DNA of 64,000 nt. Source: Acidobacterium sp049965615 (GTDB lineage Bacteria; Acidobacteriota; Terriglobia; Terriglobales; Acidobacteriaceae). The stretch covers positions 99,123 through 163,122 of the forward strand of contig JBMFWD010000002.1 of the NCBI GenBank assembly GCA_049965615.1. The letters are read 5' to 3'. The position numbers and the translations under genes were made by a program. This document shows, one piece after another, positions 8,358-17,459 of this stretch (the first letter of the stretch is position 1; every line of letters starts with the position of its first letter). Below the pieces are notes generated by a model. It worked only from the letters and a program-made list of their open reading frames with translations, had not been told where the DNA came from and made no database searches.

Positions 8358-8708
8358 GGGGGCGTCACGGTTTCGACGGGATTGGATGGGTCAAAGAGGC
8401 ATGCTGGGGTGTGGGCACCCATAATCGCTCGCAAAACAATACTTGCCAACAATAATCTGGCACTCGCAGCTTAATTAAATAAGTTGCCGTCCTCCGACGC
8501 TTTGCCTGTGGGCTGAGGCAGGACGTCATACAGCAGGCTGGTTCCTTCGGCTGGGTCTGGGCCGCGGGAATGAGATCTACGGACTAGCGTTCTGCGTATC
8601 TTGTCGCTTCTAAGCGCAGAGTGCGAAACCTTCCGGAAGCGACTGAGCATGGAGTCTCTTTGTCGATGCCAGTTTCGGACGCGGGTTCGACTCCCGCCGC
8701 CTCCACCA
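8358..8708 (+). ncRNA. ssrA: Transfer-messenger RNA (tmRNA)
   Basis: A 351-nt tmRNA that rescues stalled ribosomes with SmpB. The 5' end has the hallmark CACGGTTTCGACGGGATTG. The 3' end is a T-arm (GCGGGTTCGACTCCCGC) and acceptor ending CCACCA. The acceptor stem pairs GGGGGCG (8358-8364) with CGCCTCC before the discriminator. The tag reading frame gives ANNNLALAA from GCC at 8445 to the TAA at 8472-8474; the LALAA end is a typical protease degron. The exact resume codon is inferred. The CCA is encoded. Confidence 0.97.
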
Positions 8709-8746
8709 ACTTTCGTCATCGCAAATCTCGCACCACCTGAACCGGA

Positions 8747-9460
8747 TCAATGCCTCACCATGACCCCGGCCAGGCTGATCCACGCATGGGTCATTGCCAG
8801 TTGCGACGCCATGAGCGTCACCGCGACGAGAAGAGCGTAGCCCACCGCATACTCTCGCTCGAAACGGCGCGTCATAGCCCAACGCAGCAGCAGGAAAAGC
8901 CCGCCAAGCACGGTCACCGGGCCAAACAACCCCAGCCACTGGTGCAATCCGAAGATTGCATTCACCAGCGGAATTCGTACCAGGGCACCGGAGATGAGTG
9001 AAAGGCCGGCCAGCAGCATCATCGGACGGTGAATGCGTGGCTGCTTGCGGTAGACCACGCCGATGGTGACGAAGACGGCGTAGAGAAAAATTTCCGTCAA
9101 CATCACGAGCAGAAACGGCAGGGCAGGCCAATCAAAAACGGTCGTCTTTTCAATGACCGTTTCACTGTAAGCCACAATCGGCCCCGTCAACACAATCGCC
9201 GTAGCAACCACCAGAACGCTCCAGCCCAGTTTCATGTGTATCTTGCGGTTCCTGGTGGAGATCAGCAGCGCCTGCACAAAAAACAGCAGGAACCAGGCGA
9301 AGATCGCCGTGCTGTGCGCCACTATGGCGACCAGCATTGCAGGCAGGATTGGCGTGTTATCGGACAGCCTGCCATGAAAGATGTAGTGCTGGAAACCGAT
9401 CACAATCAGAACCAGAAAGATGGCTCCGGCAAGGGTGTAGAAAAACCGATCGCGCTTCAT
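8747..9460 (-). CDS. Polytopic membrane protein, unknown function
   Basis: A 237-residue protein with about six or seven hydrophobic segments, starting with a basic N-terminus (MKRDRFF) and a helix TLAGAIFLVLIVIGF. A conserved-looking HRPMMLLAGLSLISG segment and several His residues (QHYIFH, AHSTA, HMKLGW) hint at a haem- or metal-associated membrane protein, but I cannot assign a family. The ATG at 9460 is preferred; the longer frame upstream runs into the gnd promoter region. It is divergent from gnd. Confidence 0.75.
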   Translation of the reverse strand: MKRDRFFYTLAGAIFLVLIVIGFQHYIFHGRLSDNTPILPAMLVAIVAHSTAIFAWFLLFFVQALLISTRNRKIHMKLGWSVLVVATAIVLTGPIVAYSETVIEKTTVFDWPALPFLLVMLTEIFLYAVFVTIGVVYRKQPRIHRPMMLLAGLSLISGALVRIPLVNAIFGLHQWLGLFGPVTVLGGLFLLLRWAMTRRFEREYAVGYALLVAVTLMASQLAMTHAWISLAGVMVRH

Positions 9461-9788
9461 CCGCAATCTCCCATTCGAGGTGGATAACGGCACAACCCAG
9501 CGCCGGGTCTTCAGATGTGTTGGGGGATGCGAGGGAGTATAGGATGAATCAGAATGCGAGCGCCACAAAAATATTTCCACGCCGCCAGACGGCCCTGCCG
9601 TTGTCGGTTTTTCCGTCCTCAAACAAAAAAATTTGCCACTGTCGGACAATGGTGGTCTGACCAGTAGATAATACTTCCAGCGTTCGATTCCACCGGTTCT
9701 CGCGCCGTCGTAATCCCTTGCGAGACCGCGCACCATCGCCTGCGTATGGAACCAAACCACACTTAGAAAGAAAGAGACAAAGAAAAGC
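9461..9788. other. Intergenic region between divergent genes
   Basis: About 330 bp between the minus-strand membrane protein and gnd. I see no gene, RNA or clear promoter hexamers; it should contain both promoters. Confidence 0.5.
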
Positions 9789-11243
<1,455 letters not shown>

Positions 11244-11259
11244 CCTGCGCTGTTCCTCA

Positions 11260-11293
11260 AGGCCGTCATCCTGTCAGGATGGCGGCCTTTGCA
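11260..11293 (+). terminator. Hairpin after gnd, likely terminator
   Basis: A 14-bp stem (11260-11273 with 11277-11290, one G-U pair) with a 3-nt loop. The following T-run is very short, so efficiency is uncertain. Confidence 0.6.
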
Positions 11294-11426
11294 GGTGAAA
11301 ACCAGAAAAATGCGGACTCTTGCCGGTGCCGCGAGGTGAAAATCCCGTCATCTGGAGACTCCTCCTTGCCAGTTTCGCTTTCGGTCCTTATCTTTTCTTC
11401 ATCGGTTCTCGTGAAAGAATTTTTCG

Positions 11427-12173
11427 ATGGAGCAGGGAGTTCCCTTGGCCGTGAAACTCAGGCAGGAAGAGCAGGAAGAAGCTATCAGCGACATCGATCT
11501 AGTGCACGAAATCGGCAGTCGAATCGCCGCAACCGATCCACTCCATGTGGTTCTCCAGCGCATCATCGAGCTGGTCAGCGACACCATGCGCTGCGACTCG
11601 TGTTTCATCTACGTACTCGACCACAATCAGCTGGTGCTGCGTGCCTCGCAAAATCCTCATTCCGACCTCATCGACCAGGTGCACATTCCACTGGGGAAGG
11701 GAATCACCGGCTGGGTAGCCACCAACAAACAGCACGTCGCCATCCCCGCCAACGCTCCCTCCGACCCGCGCTTTGAGCGGTTCGCCAATCTGCCAGAGGA
11801 TCGCTACGAGGCCTTTCTTTCTGTGCCCATCCTCTGCCGCGGCAAGCTGGTCGGCGTCATCAACATGCAGCACGAGGAGCCGCACCACCACAGCCAGCGC
11901 GAGATTCGTCTCATCTCGCTGCTGGGCTACCTCGTCGGCGCAGAAGTGGAACTCGCCCGCATGGAATACGAAAAAATCCAGCTCGCCAACCAGCTTGAAA
12001 CCCGCAAGCTGATGGAGCGCGCGAAGGGAATCCTGCAACGCGAGCTCGGCGTGGATGAAGAGGCCGCCTATCTTGCTTTGCAAAAGCAGAGCCGCCAGCG
12101 CCGCAAGCCTCTCCGCGAAATCGCCGAGGCCATCATCCTCATGGAAGACATGCGCCGCGGCAAAAAGCACTGA
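11427..12173 (+). CDS. GAF-ANTAR domain regulator
   Basis: A 248-residue predicted sensor that couples a ligand-binding GAF domain (about residues 28-175, with DTMRCDSCFIYVLD and IPLGKGITGWVA) to an ANTAR RNA-binding domain (about 190-245: ETRKLMERAKGILQRELGVD, then AAYLALQKQSRQRRKPLREI). ANTAR proteins usually act as transcription antiterminators at dual-hairpin leaders; the target is not identifiable here. The start is uncertain: ATG at 11427 has a poor ribosome site, whereas AGGGAG precedes in-frame TTG 11445 and GTG 11451 at better spacing. Confidence 0.9.
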   Translation: MEQGVPLAVKLRQEEQEEAISDIDLVHEIGSRIAATDPLHVVLQRIIELVSDTMRCDSCFIYVLDHNQLVLRASQNPHSDLIDQVHIPLGKGITGWVATNKQHVAIPANAPSDPRFERFANLPEDRYEAFLSVPILCRGKLVGVINMQHEEPHHHSQREIRLISLLGYLVGAEVELARMEYEKIQLANQLETRKLMERAKGILQRELGVDEEAAYLALQKQSRQRRKPLREIAEAIILMEDMRRGKKH

Positions 12174-12210
12174 AGCATTTCTTAAAAAGACACTGCGTCG
12201 ATTACAAAGT

Positions 12211-12232
12211 AAAGTTGCAGCCTTGCAGCTTT
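12211..12232 (-). terminator. Possible terminator of the NCS2 permease gene
   Basis: A 9-bp stem (AAAGTTGCA with TGCAGCTTT, one G-U pair) just after the stop on the minus strand, followed there by a T-rich stretch. It lies between convergent genes. Confidence 0.45.
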
Positions 12233-12237
12233 GAAAA

Positions 12238-13545
12238 CTACCCCTGCGCCAGGTACACAAACCGCAGTACAAACAGAACGGCAAGAACATACAGCATCCA
12301 GTGCTTTCTCTGGACCTTCCCGGTGAAAATCTCCAACGCGGCAAAGGCAATCAGCCCCAGGCTCAGCCCCGTTGCAATGGAGTAGGTGAGCGGAATCGAC
12401 ACCAGCGTAAGAAACGCGGGTACCGCAATCACTGGATTGCCCCACTCAATCTTCGCCACCCCGCCCAGCATCAGCACGCCTACGAGAATCAGGGCCGGGG
12501 AAGTGGCAAAGTCGGGAATCGGCCCAACCAGCGGAGCGACAAATAACGCCAGCACAAACAGCGCGCTTGTAACAATCGCTGTTACGCCGGTACGCCCGCC
12601 AGCGGCCACGCCCGCGCCGGATTCGATGTAGCTGGTCACTGTGCTCGTGCCCATCAGCGCGCCCACCACTGTGCTGCTGGCATCGGCAAAAAAGATCCGG
12701 CTCAACCGCGGAATGGAGTGGTCTTCGGCTATCAGCCCGGCGCGGTCCGTCACCGCCACCAGCGTCCCGATGTTGTCGAAAAGGTCCACGAACAGGAACA
12801 CGAAGATAATTTCCAGCGCGTTCAAGTGCAGCGCGCCGCGCACGTTCAGGTGCATGGCTGTTCCTGCCAGCGAGTGCAGCGAGAACGCCTCCGGCTTCCA
12901 GTGCACCTGCCCGAGCAACACGCCCGCGGCCATCGTGCCCAGTACGCCAATCAGCATAGAAGCTTTTACGCGATACGCCTGCAGCACGCTGATCAGCAGA
13001 ATGCCAAACAGAGCCAGCAGCGGAGCCGGTGAGCGCAGATTGCCCAGCGTCACCGTGGTGGCCGCACTCGGTATAATCAGCCCGGCGTTGCGCAGGCCGA
13101 TGAATGCAATGAACAACCCGATGCCGCCGGAAACCGCCGCGTGCAACTGGTAGGGAATCGCCTCCAGCAAAAGCTGCCGAATCCCCGTGCAGGTGAGCAG
13201 CAGGAAGATCACGCCCGACAAAAACACCGCGCCCAGCGCCGTCTGCCACGGCACACCCATGCCTTTGACGACGGTGTAAGTGAAATATGCATTCAGGCCC
13301 ATGCCCGGCGCTAGCGCCAGCGGATAGTTGGCAAACGCTCCCATCACCACGGACCCAAACGCCGCACAAAGGCAGGTTGCCGCCGTCACCGCCGCCAGAG
13401 GCATGCCCGTCTGCGACAAAATCGCAGGGTTTACAAAAATGATGTAAGCCATCGTGATGAAGGTTGTGAATCCGGCCAGCACCTCGGTGCGCCAGTTTGT
13501 GCGATGCTCTTCAAAACGGAAATAGCGTTCCAGACGGGTGCGCAT
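12238..13545 (-). CDS. NCS2-family purine (adenine/guanine/hypoxanthine) permease, AzgA/PbuG type
   Basis: A 435-residue inner-membrane transporter, probably importing hypoxanthine, guanine or adenine with protons. Family signatures: RFRFEEHRTNWRTE-like N-terminus, AGFTTFITMAYIIFVNP, ALAPGMGLNAYFTYTVV, and the second-half MGTSTVTSYIESGAGVAAGG. Length matches the AzgA branch (about 430-450). ATG at 13545 is used; a TTG two codons upstream (13551) fits the GAGGGG box slightly better, so the start may be there. It lies close to a NUP-family protein and a guanine-deaminase-like gene, supporting a purine salvage role. Confidence 0.93.
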   Translation of the reverse strand: MRTRLERYFRFEEHRTNWRTEVLAGFTTFITMAYIIFVNPAILSQTGMPLAAVTAATCLCAAFGSVVMGAFANYPLALAPGMGLNAYFTYTVVKGMGVPWQTALGAVFLSGVIFLLLTCTGIRQLLLEAIPYQLHAAVSGGIGLFIAFIGLRNAGLIIPSAATTVTLGNLRSPAPLLALFGILLISVLQAYRVKASMLIGVLGTMAAGVLLGQVHWKPEAFSLHSLAGTAMHLNVRGALHLNALEIIFVFLFVDLFDNIGTLVAVTDRAGLIAEDHSIPRLSRIFFADASSTVVGALMGTSTVTSYIESGAGVAAGGRTGVTAIVTSALFVLALFVAPLVGPIPDFATSPALILVGVLMLGGVAKIEWGNPVIAVPAFLTLVSIPLTYSIATGLSLGLIAFAALEIFTGKVQRKHWMLYVLAVLFVLRFVYLAQG

Positions 13546-13628
13546 CGGCAAATCAGCCCCTCAACAAATCGCAGAATGGTTAGCGGTTTGTCCAGAATAT
13601 CGCAGCAGAATCCGCAAGGAGATTTTTT

Positions 13629-14138
13629 ATGACCGCCGAAGAAATCAAGCAGCAACTTGGCCTCACCCCGCATCCGCGCGAGGGCGGATGGTTCGTCCAG
13701 ACCTGGGCTTCGAATGAAATCCTCGGCCCGGCGAGCTTTGCGCCCGGCCGCTATCGAGGCCTGCGCCGTACCGCCACAGCCATCTACTACCTGCTGGAGC
13801 CTGAGACATTCAGTGAAATGCATCGCCTTCGCAGCGACGAGGTCTTTCATCACTACGCCGGAGACCCGGTCGAAATGCTGCAATTGACGCCAAATGGCGA
13901 AGGCCGCCGCGTCGTTCTCGGTCGCGATCTGGCTGCCGGTGAGCGCCCGCAGGTCGTCGTCGAGCGCGAAATATGGCAGGGCTCGCGCCTCGTTCCCGGC
14001 GGAAGCTGGGCGCTGCTGGGCTGCACCGTAAGTCCCGGCTTCGATTATGCAGATTACGACAGCGGCTCACGTGCAGAGTTGCTTGCAGGTTGGCCCGGAT
14101 GGGCCGAACTCATCGCTGCGCTTACGCATGGTGGCTGA
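13629..14138 (+). CDS. Cupin-fold protein of the DUF985 family
   Basis: A 169-residue small beta-barrel (cupin-like) protein. The family pattern is readable: LGLTPHPREGGWFVQTW at the N-terminus, YYLLEPETFSEMHRLRSDEVFHHYAGDPVEM in the middle, and WALLGCTVSPGFDYADY near the end. DUF985 proteins bind small ligands but have no agreed enzymatic role, so I give none. An AAGGAGA box precedes the ATG. It is divergent from the permease gene and followed by the NUP gene after about 80 bp. Confidence 0.9.
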   Translation: MTAEEIKQQLGLTPHPREGGWFVQTWASNEILGPASFAPGRYRGLRRTATAIYYLLEPETFSEMHRLRSDEVFHHYAGDPVEMLQLTPNGEGRRVVLGRDLAAGERPQVVVEREIWQGSRLVPGGSWALLGCTVSPGFDYADYDSGSRAELLAGWPGWAELIAALTHGG

Positions 14139-14217
14139 AGCAAGCCGGAAGTTTCATGCAGCCTTCCTGCTCTTCCGGTTAACCTGAAAGCTCTTCTCAG
14201 TCTCATCCGGAGTGCGC

Positions 14218-15288
14218 ATGCCTCGTTGTCTGCTTGTTTTCTGCTTTCTTCTTGGGTTCTTGATTCCGTCGTTTGCGCAGCCCGCGCCCATTCCCGTCCG
14301 TGTCGTCATCGTCACCATGTGGCAAAGCGGCAATGGAACCACCGCCGCCCCCGGCGAATTCCACTTCTGGATTCAGCGCGAACACCTCACGCGCGTTTAC
14401 CCGCTGCCGGCCGGTGATGCGCCCGTGCGCATGAACGCACGCGGTGTGCTCGGCATCCTTACCGGCGTCGGCACGGCCAAGGCGACAGCCAGCATCATGG
14501 CGCTGGGCCTCGATCCCCGTTTCGACCTCACGCATGCCTACTGGCTTATCGACGGCGTTGCCGGCGGCGACCCTGCCGATACCTCGCTCGCTTCCGCTGT
14601 CTGGGTGAGGCAGGTCGTCAACGGCTCGCTGGCGTATGAAATCGATGCCCGCCAGATTCCCCGGGACTGGTCCACCGGCTTCGTGCCGCTCGGCAAGTCA
14701 TTTCCTTACCAGCAACCTGCCGCCAACAATTACGACCAGGTTGTCTCGCTCAATCCTGGCCTCACGCAGTGGGCTTTCAACCTCACCCGCGACACCCATC
14801 TCAAGGACAGCCCCGTGCTGCGCGCCCATCGCGATCATTTCCCCCAGGCAGCCGCGCGCCGCGCGCCGTTTGTCTCCATCGGGGACGAGATCTCCTCGTC
14901 CACCTACTGGCACGGCTCGCGCATGGATGCATGGGCTAATCGCTGGGTTCGTTACTACACGCACGGCAAGGGCAACTTCGTCGTCTCCGCCATGGAAGAC
15001 TCCGGTACGCTGCAGGCACTCGCCTTCCTCGGCCACGCTGGCCGCGTCGATCCCGCGCGCGTGCTCGTGCTCCGCACCGTAAGCAACTACGACCAGCAGC
15101 CCATCGGCCTTACCCCGGCGCAAAGCCTGGTCGCGCAGCGATCAGGCCTTATTGGATGCCTGGTGCCAGCGCTGGAATCCGATTATGCCGTCGGCCATAT
15201 TGTCGTCGATACGATTACAAATCACTGGAATCGGTACCGCGATCGCATTCCCAGTGCCGCAGCCACCCGGGCCGCCGCGTATCAATAG
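14218..15288 (+). CDS. Secreted/periplasmic purine nucleoside permease (NUP) family protein
   Basis: A 356-residue protein with a signal peptide (LLVFCFLLGFLIPSFAQ) followed by a NUP-type domain. Motifs include VRVVIVTMWQ, LTGVGTAKATASIMALGLD, AYWLIDGVAGGDP and a C-terminal YAVGHIVVDTITNHW. The family was named from a yeast nucleoside transport protein, but its fold resembles nucleoside phosphorylases, so a periplasmic nucleoside-binding or cleaving role is equally possible. Its stop overlaps the convergent deaminase gene by 7 bp. ATG at 14218 is used; GTG at 14212 is also in frame. Confidence 0.87.
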   Translation: MPRCLLVFCFLLGFLIPSFAQPAPIPVRVVIVTMWQSGNGTTAAPGEFHFWIQREHLTRVYPLPAGDAPVRMNARGVLGILTGVGTAKATASIMALGLDPRFDLTHAYWLIDGVAGGDPADTSLASAVWVRQVVNGSLAYEIDARQIPRDWSTGFVPLGKSFPYQQPAANNYDQVVSLNPGLTQWAFNLTRDTHLKDSPVLRAHRDHFPQAAARRAPFVSIGDEISSSTYWHGSRMDAWANRWVRYYTHGKGNFVVSAMEDSGTLQALAFLGHAGRVDPARVLVLRTVSNYDQQPIGLTPAQSLVAQRSGLIGCLVPALESDYAVGHIVVDTITNHWNRYRDRIPSAAATRAAAYQ

Positions 15289-15770
15289 GGCTGTTTGTAC
15301 GGGCTTGCATCCCAGGTGGCAAAGCTTACCTGCGCCTCCTCGCGCAGCAACTCCTCCGCAGGCAGGCTTCGCTCGCCTACGGGCAGGGCCAACTCGCGGT
15401 ACAGGAACGCGTCGTCAAAACCGGCTCGCGCCGCATCCTCTGCCTTCGCAGCATAAAAGATCCGATCCAGATGTGCCCAGTAGCATGCTGACAGGCACAT
15501 CGGGCACGGCTCTGAGCTGGTGTAAAGCGTGCATCCGTCCAGCCGGAACGCTCCCAGCTTTCGACACGCCGCGCGAATCGTATTCACCTCGGCATGCGCC
15601 GTCGGGTCATTCGACGTAAATACGGAATTGCCCGCCTCGGCCACCACTTCACCCTCGCGCACAATCACCGCGCCAAACGGGCCGCCATTGCCGGTCTCCA
15701 CGTTCTTCACCGCCAGCGCAATCGCACGCCGCAGAAAAACCTTGTGTTGCTCCATCGCATCGTTCGCCAT
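15282..15770 (-). CDS. Cytidine/deoxycytidylate-like deaminase, probably guanine deaminase
   Basis: A 162-residue zinc deaminase. The zinc site is clear: HAEVNTI (His and catalytic Glu) and SEPCPMCLSACYW (two Cys). The GNGGPFGAVIV segment and the C-terminus resemble small bacterial guanine deaminases (GuaD type), which turn guanine into xanthine. A tRNA adenosine deaminase is less likely given the sequence around TSNDPTAHAEV and the neighbouring purine genes. It is the last gene of a tight three-gene minus-strand run, 3 bp after the preceding stop. Confidence 0.85.
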   Translation of the reverse strand: MANDAMEQHKVFLRRAIALAVKNVETGNGGPFGAVIVREGEVVAEAGNSVFTSNDPTAHAEVNTIRAACRKLGAFRLDGCTLYTSSEPCPMCLSACYWAHLDRIFYAAKAEDAARAGFDDAFLYRELALPVGERSLPAEELLREEAQVSFATWDASPYKQPY

Positions 15771-15773
15771 CGC

Positions 15774-16151
15774 TCAGTGCCTGCCCAGGATCACCAGTGT
15801 TACGCCCAGCGCCACCAGCGCCACGCCAATCCAGCGCTGCGGCGTCACGTGCTCTTTGAGAAACGTGACTCCGCCAAACACGCCGATCACATAACTTAAC
15901 GCCGTTACCGGAACCACAAAGCTCACCGGCAGCTCGGCCAGCGCGCCCAGCAGCGCAAAGAATCCCGAGGCCATCAGCAGCACGCCAATCCACATCCACG
16001 GCTCCAGCAGACCGCGCAGCACCACGCGCAATATCTCCCTGGGGCGAATGCTCTTCACCTCGCCCACGTTCTTCATCGCGCGCGAAACGCACAACTCGCC
16101 GCCCGTCCCGGCCACCACCAGCAGTGTGAACAAAATGAAATTCTTCAGCAA
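15774..16151 (-). CDS. Half-size EamA/DMT-superfamily membrane protein (second of pair)
   Basis: A 125-residue protein with four hydrophobic segments, matching one EamA repeat (for example PVSFVVPVTALSYVIGVFGG and WIGVALVALGVTLVILG). The start appears to be TTG at 16151, directly after the TAG of the upstream gene (TAGTTG), pointing to translational coupling. Half-size EamA proteins usually pair, so this and its upstream neighbour probably form a heterodimeric transporter. Substrate unknown; the downstream deaminase suggests a link to purines but does not prove it. Confidence 0.8.
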   Translation of the reverse strand: MLKNFILFTLLVVAGTGGELCVSRAMKNVGEVKSIRPREILRVVLRGLLEPWMWIGVLLMASGFFALLGALAELPVSFVVPVTALSYVIGVFGGVTFLKEHVTPQRWIGVALVALGVTLVILGRH

Positions 16152-16664
16152 CTAGTTCACCCCCGCTGCATCCGCTTCGCTCACTTGCGGTTCCACCAAC
16201 TCCATCGGCAGGCTCTTCGGCGTGGTCGTTTGCGGATTTGTTCTACCCACTACGAAAACGCCCAGGCAGATGATCGCAATGCCTATCCACTCCAACACGG
16301 ATACATGCTCGCCCAGCAAAAGCCAGCTCAACAGCGCCGTGACGCCGTAGCCCAGTGAAGTCGCCGGTTGCACATAGCTGTAATCCGCCCACGAAAGTAC
16401 CAGCATCGAAGACACAAACCACGTCAGCAGCGAGCCCAGCCCGATCCACACAAACAGCGAAGAAAAGATGTGCACCCCGGTCACGAACATCGCTCCCGGA
16501 GGCCATATCGCGAGCTTCCCCACGTGCTTCATGCCCTCGCCCAGCATCACGTTACCAAAAGGCATGGCCAGGATCATCACGATCAGCATCAGATAGTTTC
16601 GCCAGTGCATCGTCCGATGCTGCATGTGGATAGGTGCGGGATCCTGTAAACGTTCGGTGGCCAC
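16152..16664 (-). CDS. Half-size EamA/DMT-superfamily membrane protein (first of pair)
   Basis: A 170-residue protein with four to five hydrophobic segments and an EamA-like end (SLGYGVTALLSWLLLGEHVSVLEWIGIAIICLG). A polar tail of about 30 residues follows. The true start may be internal, at 16625 or 16610 (MQHRT or MHWRN), because the first 14-19 residues are polar. It is the first gene of the three-gene run with the second half-transporter and the deaminase. Confidence 0.8.
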   Translation of the reverse strand: MATERLQDPAPIHMQHRTMHWRNYLMLIVMILAMPFGNVMLGEGMKHVGKLAIWPPGAMFVTGVHIFSSLFVWIGLGSLLTWFVSSMLVLSWADYSYVQPATSLGYGVTALLSWLLLGEHVSVLEWIGIAIICLGVFVVGRTNPQTTTPKSLPMELVEPQVSEADAAGVN

Positions 16665-16784
16665 AACTTCATCTTACTAGCGGCGATGCGGTGTAATGGC
16701 GGCGCTCCGTGCAGGCGGAGGTTTGCATTGAATCCGGGCTGTCAAACCGCTGCGATGCAGCTTAGTAAGGCGGAGCGGAATCGT

Positions 16785-17015
16785 ATGGAAATGCTGGACC
16801 GAATTACTCAGAACCCCCAGGTGATGGGCGGGAAGCCTTGTATCCGAGGCATGCGTGTCACCGTTGGCATGATTGTCGGACAGGTCAGCGCAGGGCAGAG
16901 CGCAGAACAGATCCTCGCGGCGTATCCGTACCTGGAGCGCGAAGATATTGTGCAAGCCCTCCGCTATGCAGCATGGCGCGCAGAGGAGCGTGAAATCACG
17001 CTCGCGTCAGCATGA
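16785..17015 (+). CDS. DUF433 antitoxin-like protein
   Basis: A 76-residue protein matching DUF433, a small DNA-binding antitoxin family. It reads DRITQNPQVMGGKPCIRGMR followed by VTVGMIVGQ and a helical C-terminus (EREDIVQALRYAAWRAEERE). Its stop overlaps the start of the downstream DUF5615 toxin-like gene by 4 bp (ATGA), the usual layout of this module. The ATG at 16785 gives the normal family length; in-frame ATGs at 16755 and upstream would add an atypical N-terminus. Confidence 0.87.
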   Translation: MEMLDRITQNPQVMGGKPCIRGMRVTVGMIVGQVSAGQSAEQILAAYPYLEREDIVQALRYAAWRAEEREITLASA

Positions 17016-17391
17016 AGCTGCTGATTGACATGAATCTTTCGCCCGCTTGGGCTGAATTTCCAAGGTCCAACGGTCATGAGGCAGACCATTGGAGCAGCCT
17101 TGGTTCACCTTCGGCGCCGGATTCCGAGATCATGATTTTTGCCCGGGCGCACGGCTATGTCGTGCTCACTCATGACCTGGATTTCAGCGCAATTCTTGCC
17201 GCGAATCAAGGGCGCAAGCCCAGCGTGATACAACTCCGCGCCGATTCCTTGAGCCCGGAAGCCTTGGGTGCTTGGTCGTTGCGGCTATCACGGATACAGA
17301 AGTGGAAGTGGAACTGGACGCGGACGCCCTTCTCACTGTGGACTCTAATCGTTTGCGCATCCGCATCCTGCCATTGCTGAAGCCTGAATAG
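17012..17391 (+). pseudogene. DUF5615 PIN-like toxin gene, frameshifted
   Basis: The intact first part (MKLLIDMNLSPAW, GHEADHWSSLG, DSEIMIFARAHGYVVLTHDLDFSAIL, PSVIQLRADSLSPEALG) matches the DUF5615 PIN-like toxin family, with the expected acidic residues. After SPEALG, near 17268, the frame is broken and continues as W/R-rich nonsense to a stop at 17380. The family-like end (CLVVAAITDTEVEVELDADA, LLTVDSNRLRIRILPLL) is in another frame and ends with TAG at 17389-17391. A single-base loss explains this. A sequencing error cannot be ruled out. Confidence 0.82.
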
Positions 17392-17395
17392 ACTC

Positions 17396-17425
17396 GAAAC
17401 CCCGCACCGGACAGTGCGGGGTTTC
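17396..17425. terminator. Bidirectional terminator between toxin remnant and purH
   Basis: A perfect 12-bp stem, GAAACCCCGCAC with GTGCGGGGTTTC, and a 6-nt loop, lying between two convergent genes. Confidence 0.85.
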
Positions 17426-17459
17426 TGCCTTGACATCAAGGCTGAAGCAATGCAGCACC

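Noticed and set aside
8163..8474. Plus-strand frame of 103 codons running into ssrA
   Set aside because: It overlaps the tmRNA, and only its end coincides with the tag-coding sequence.
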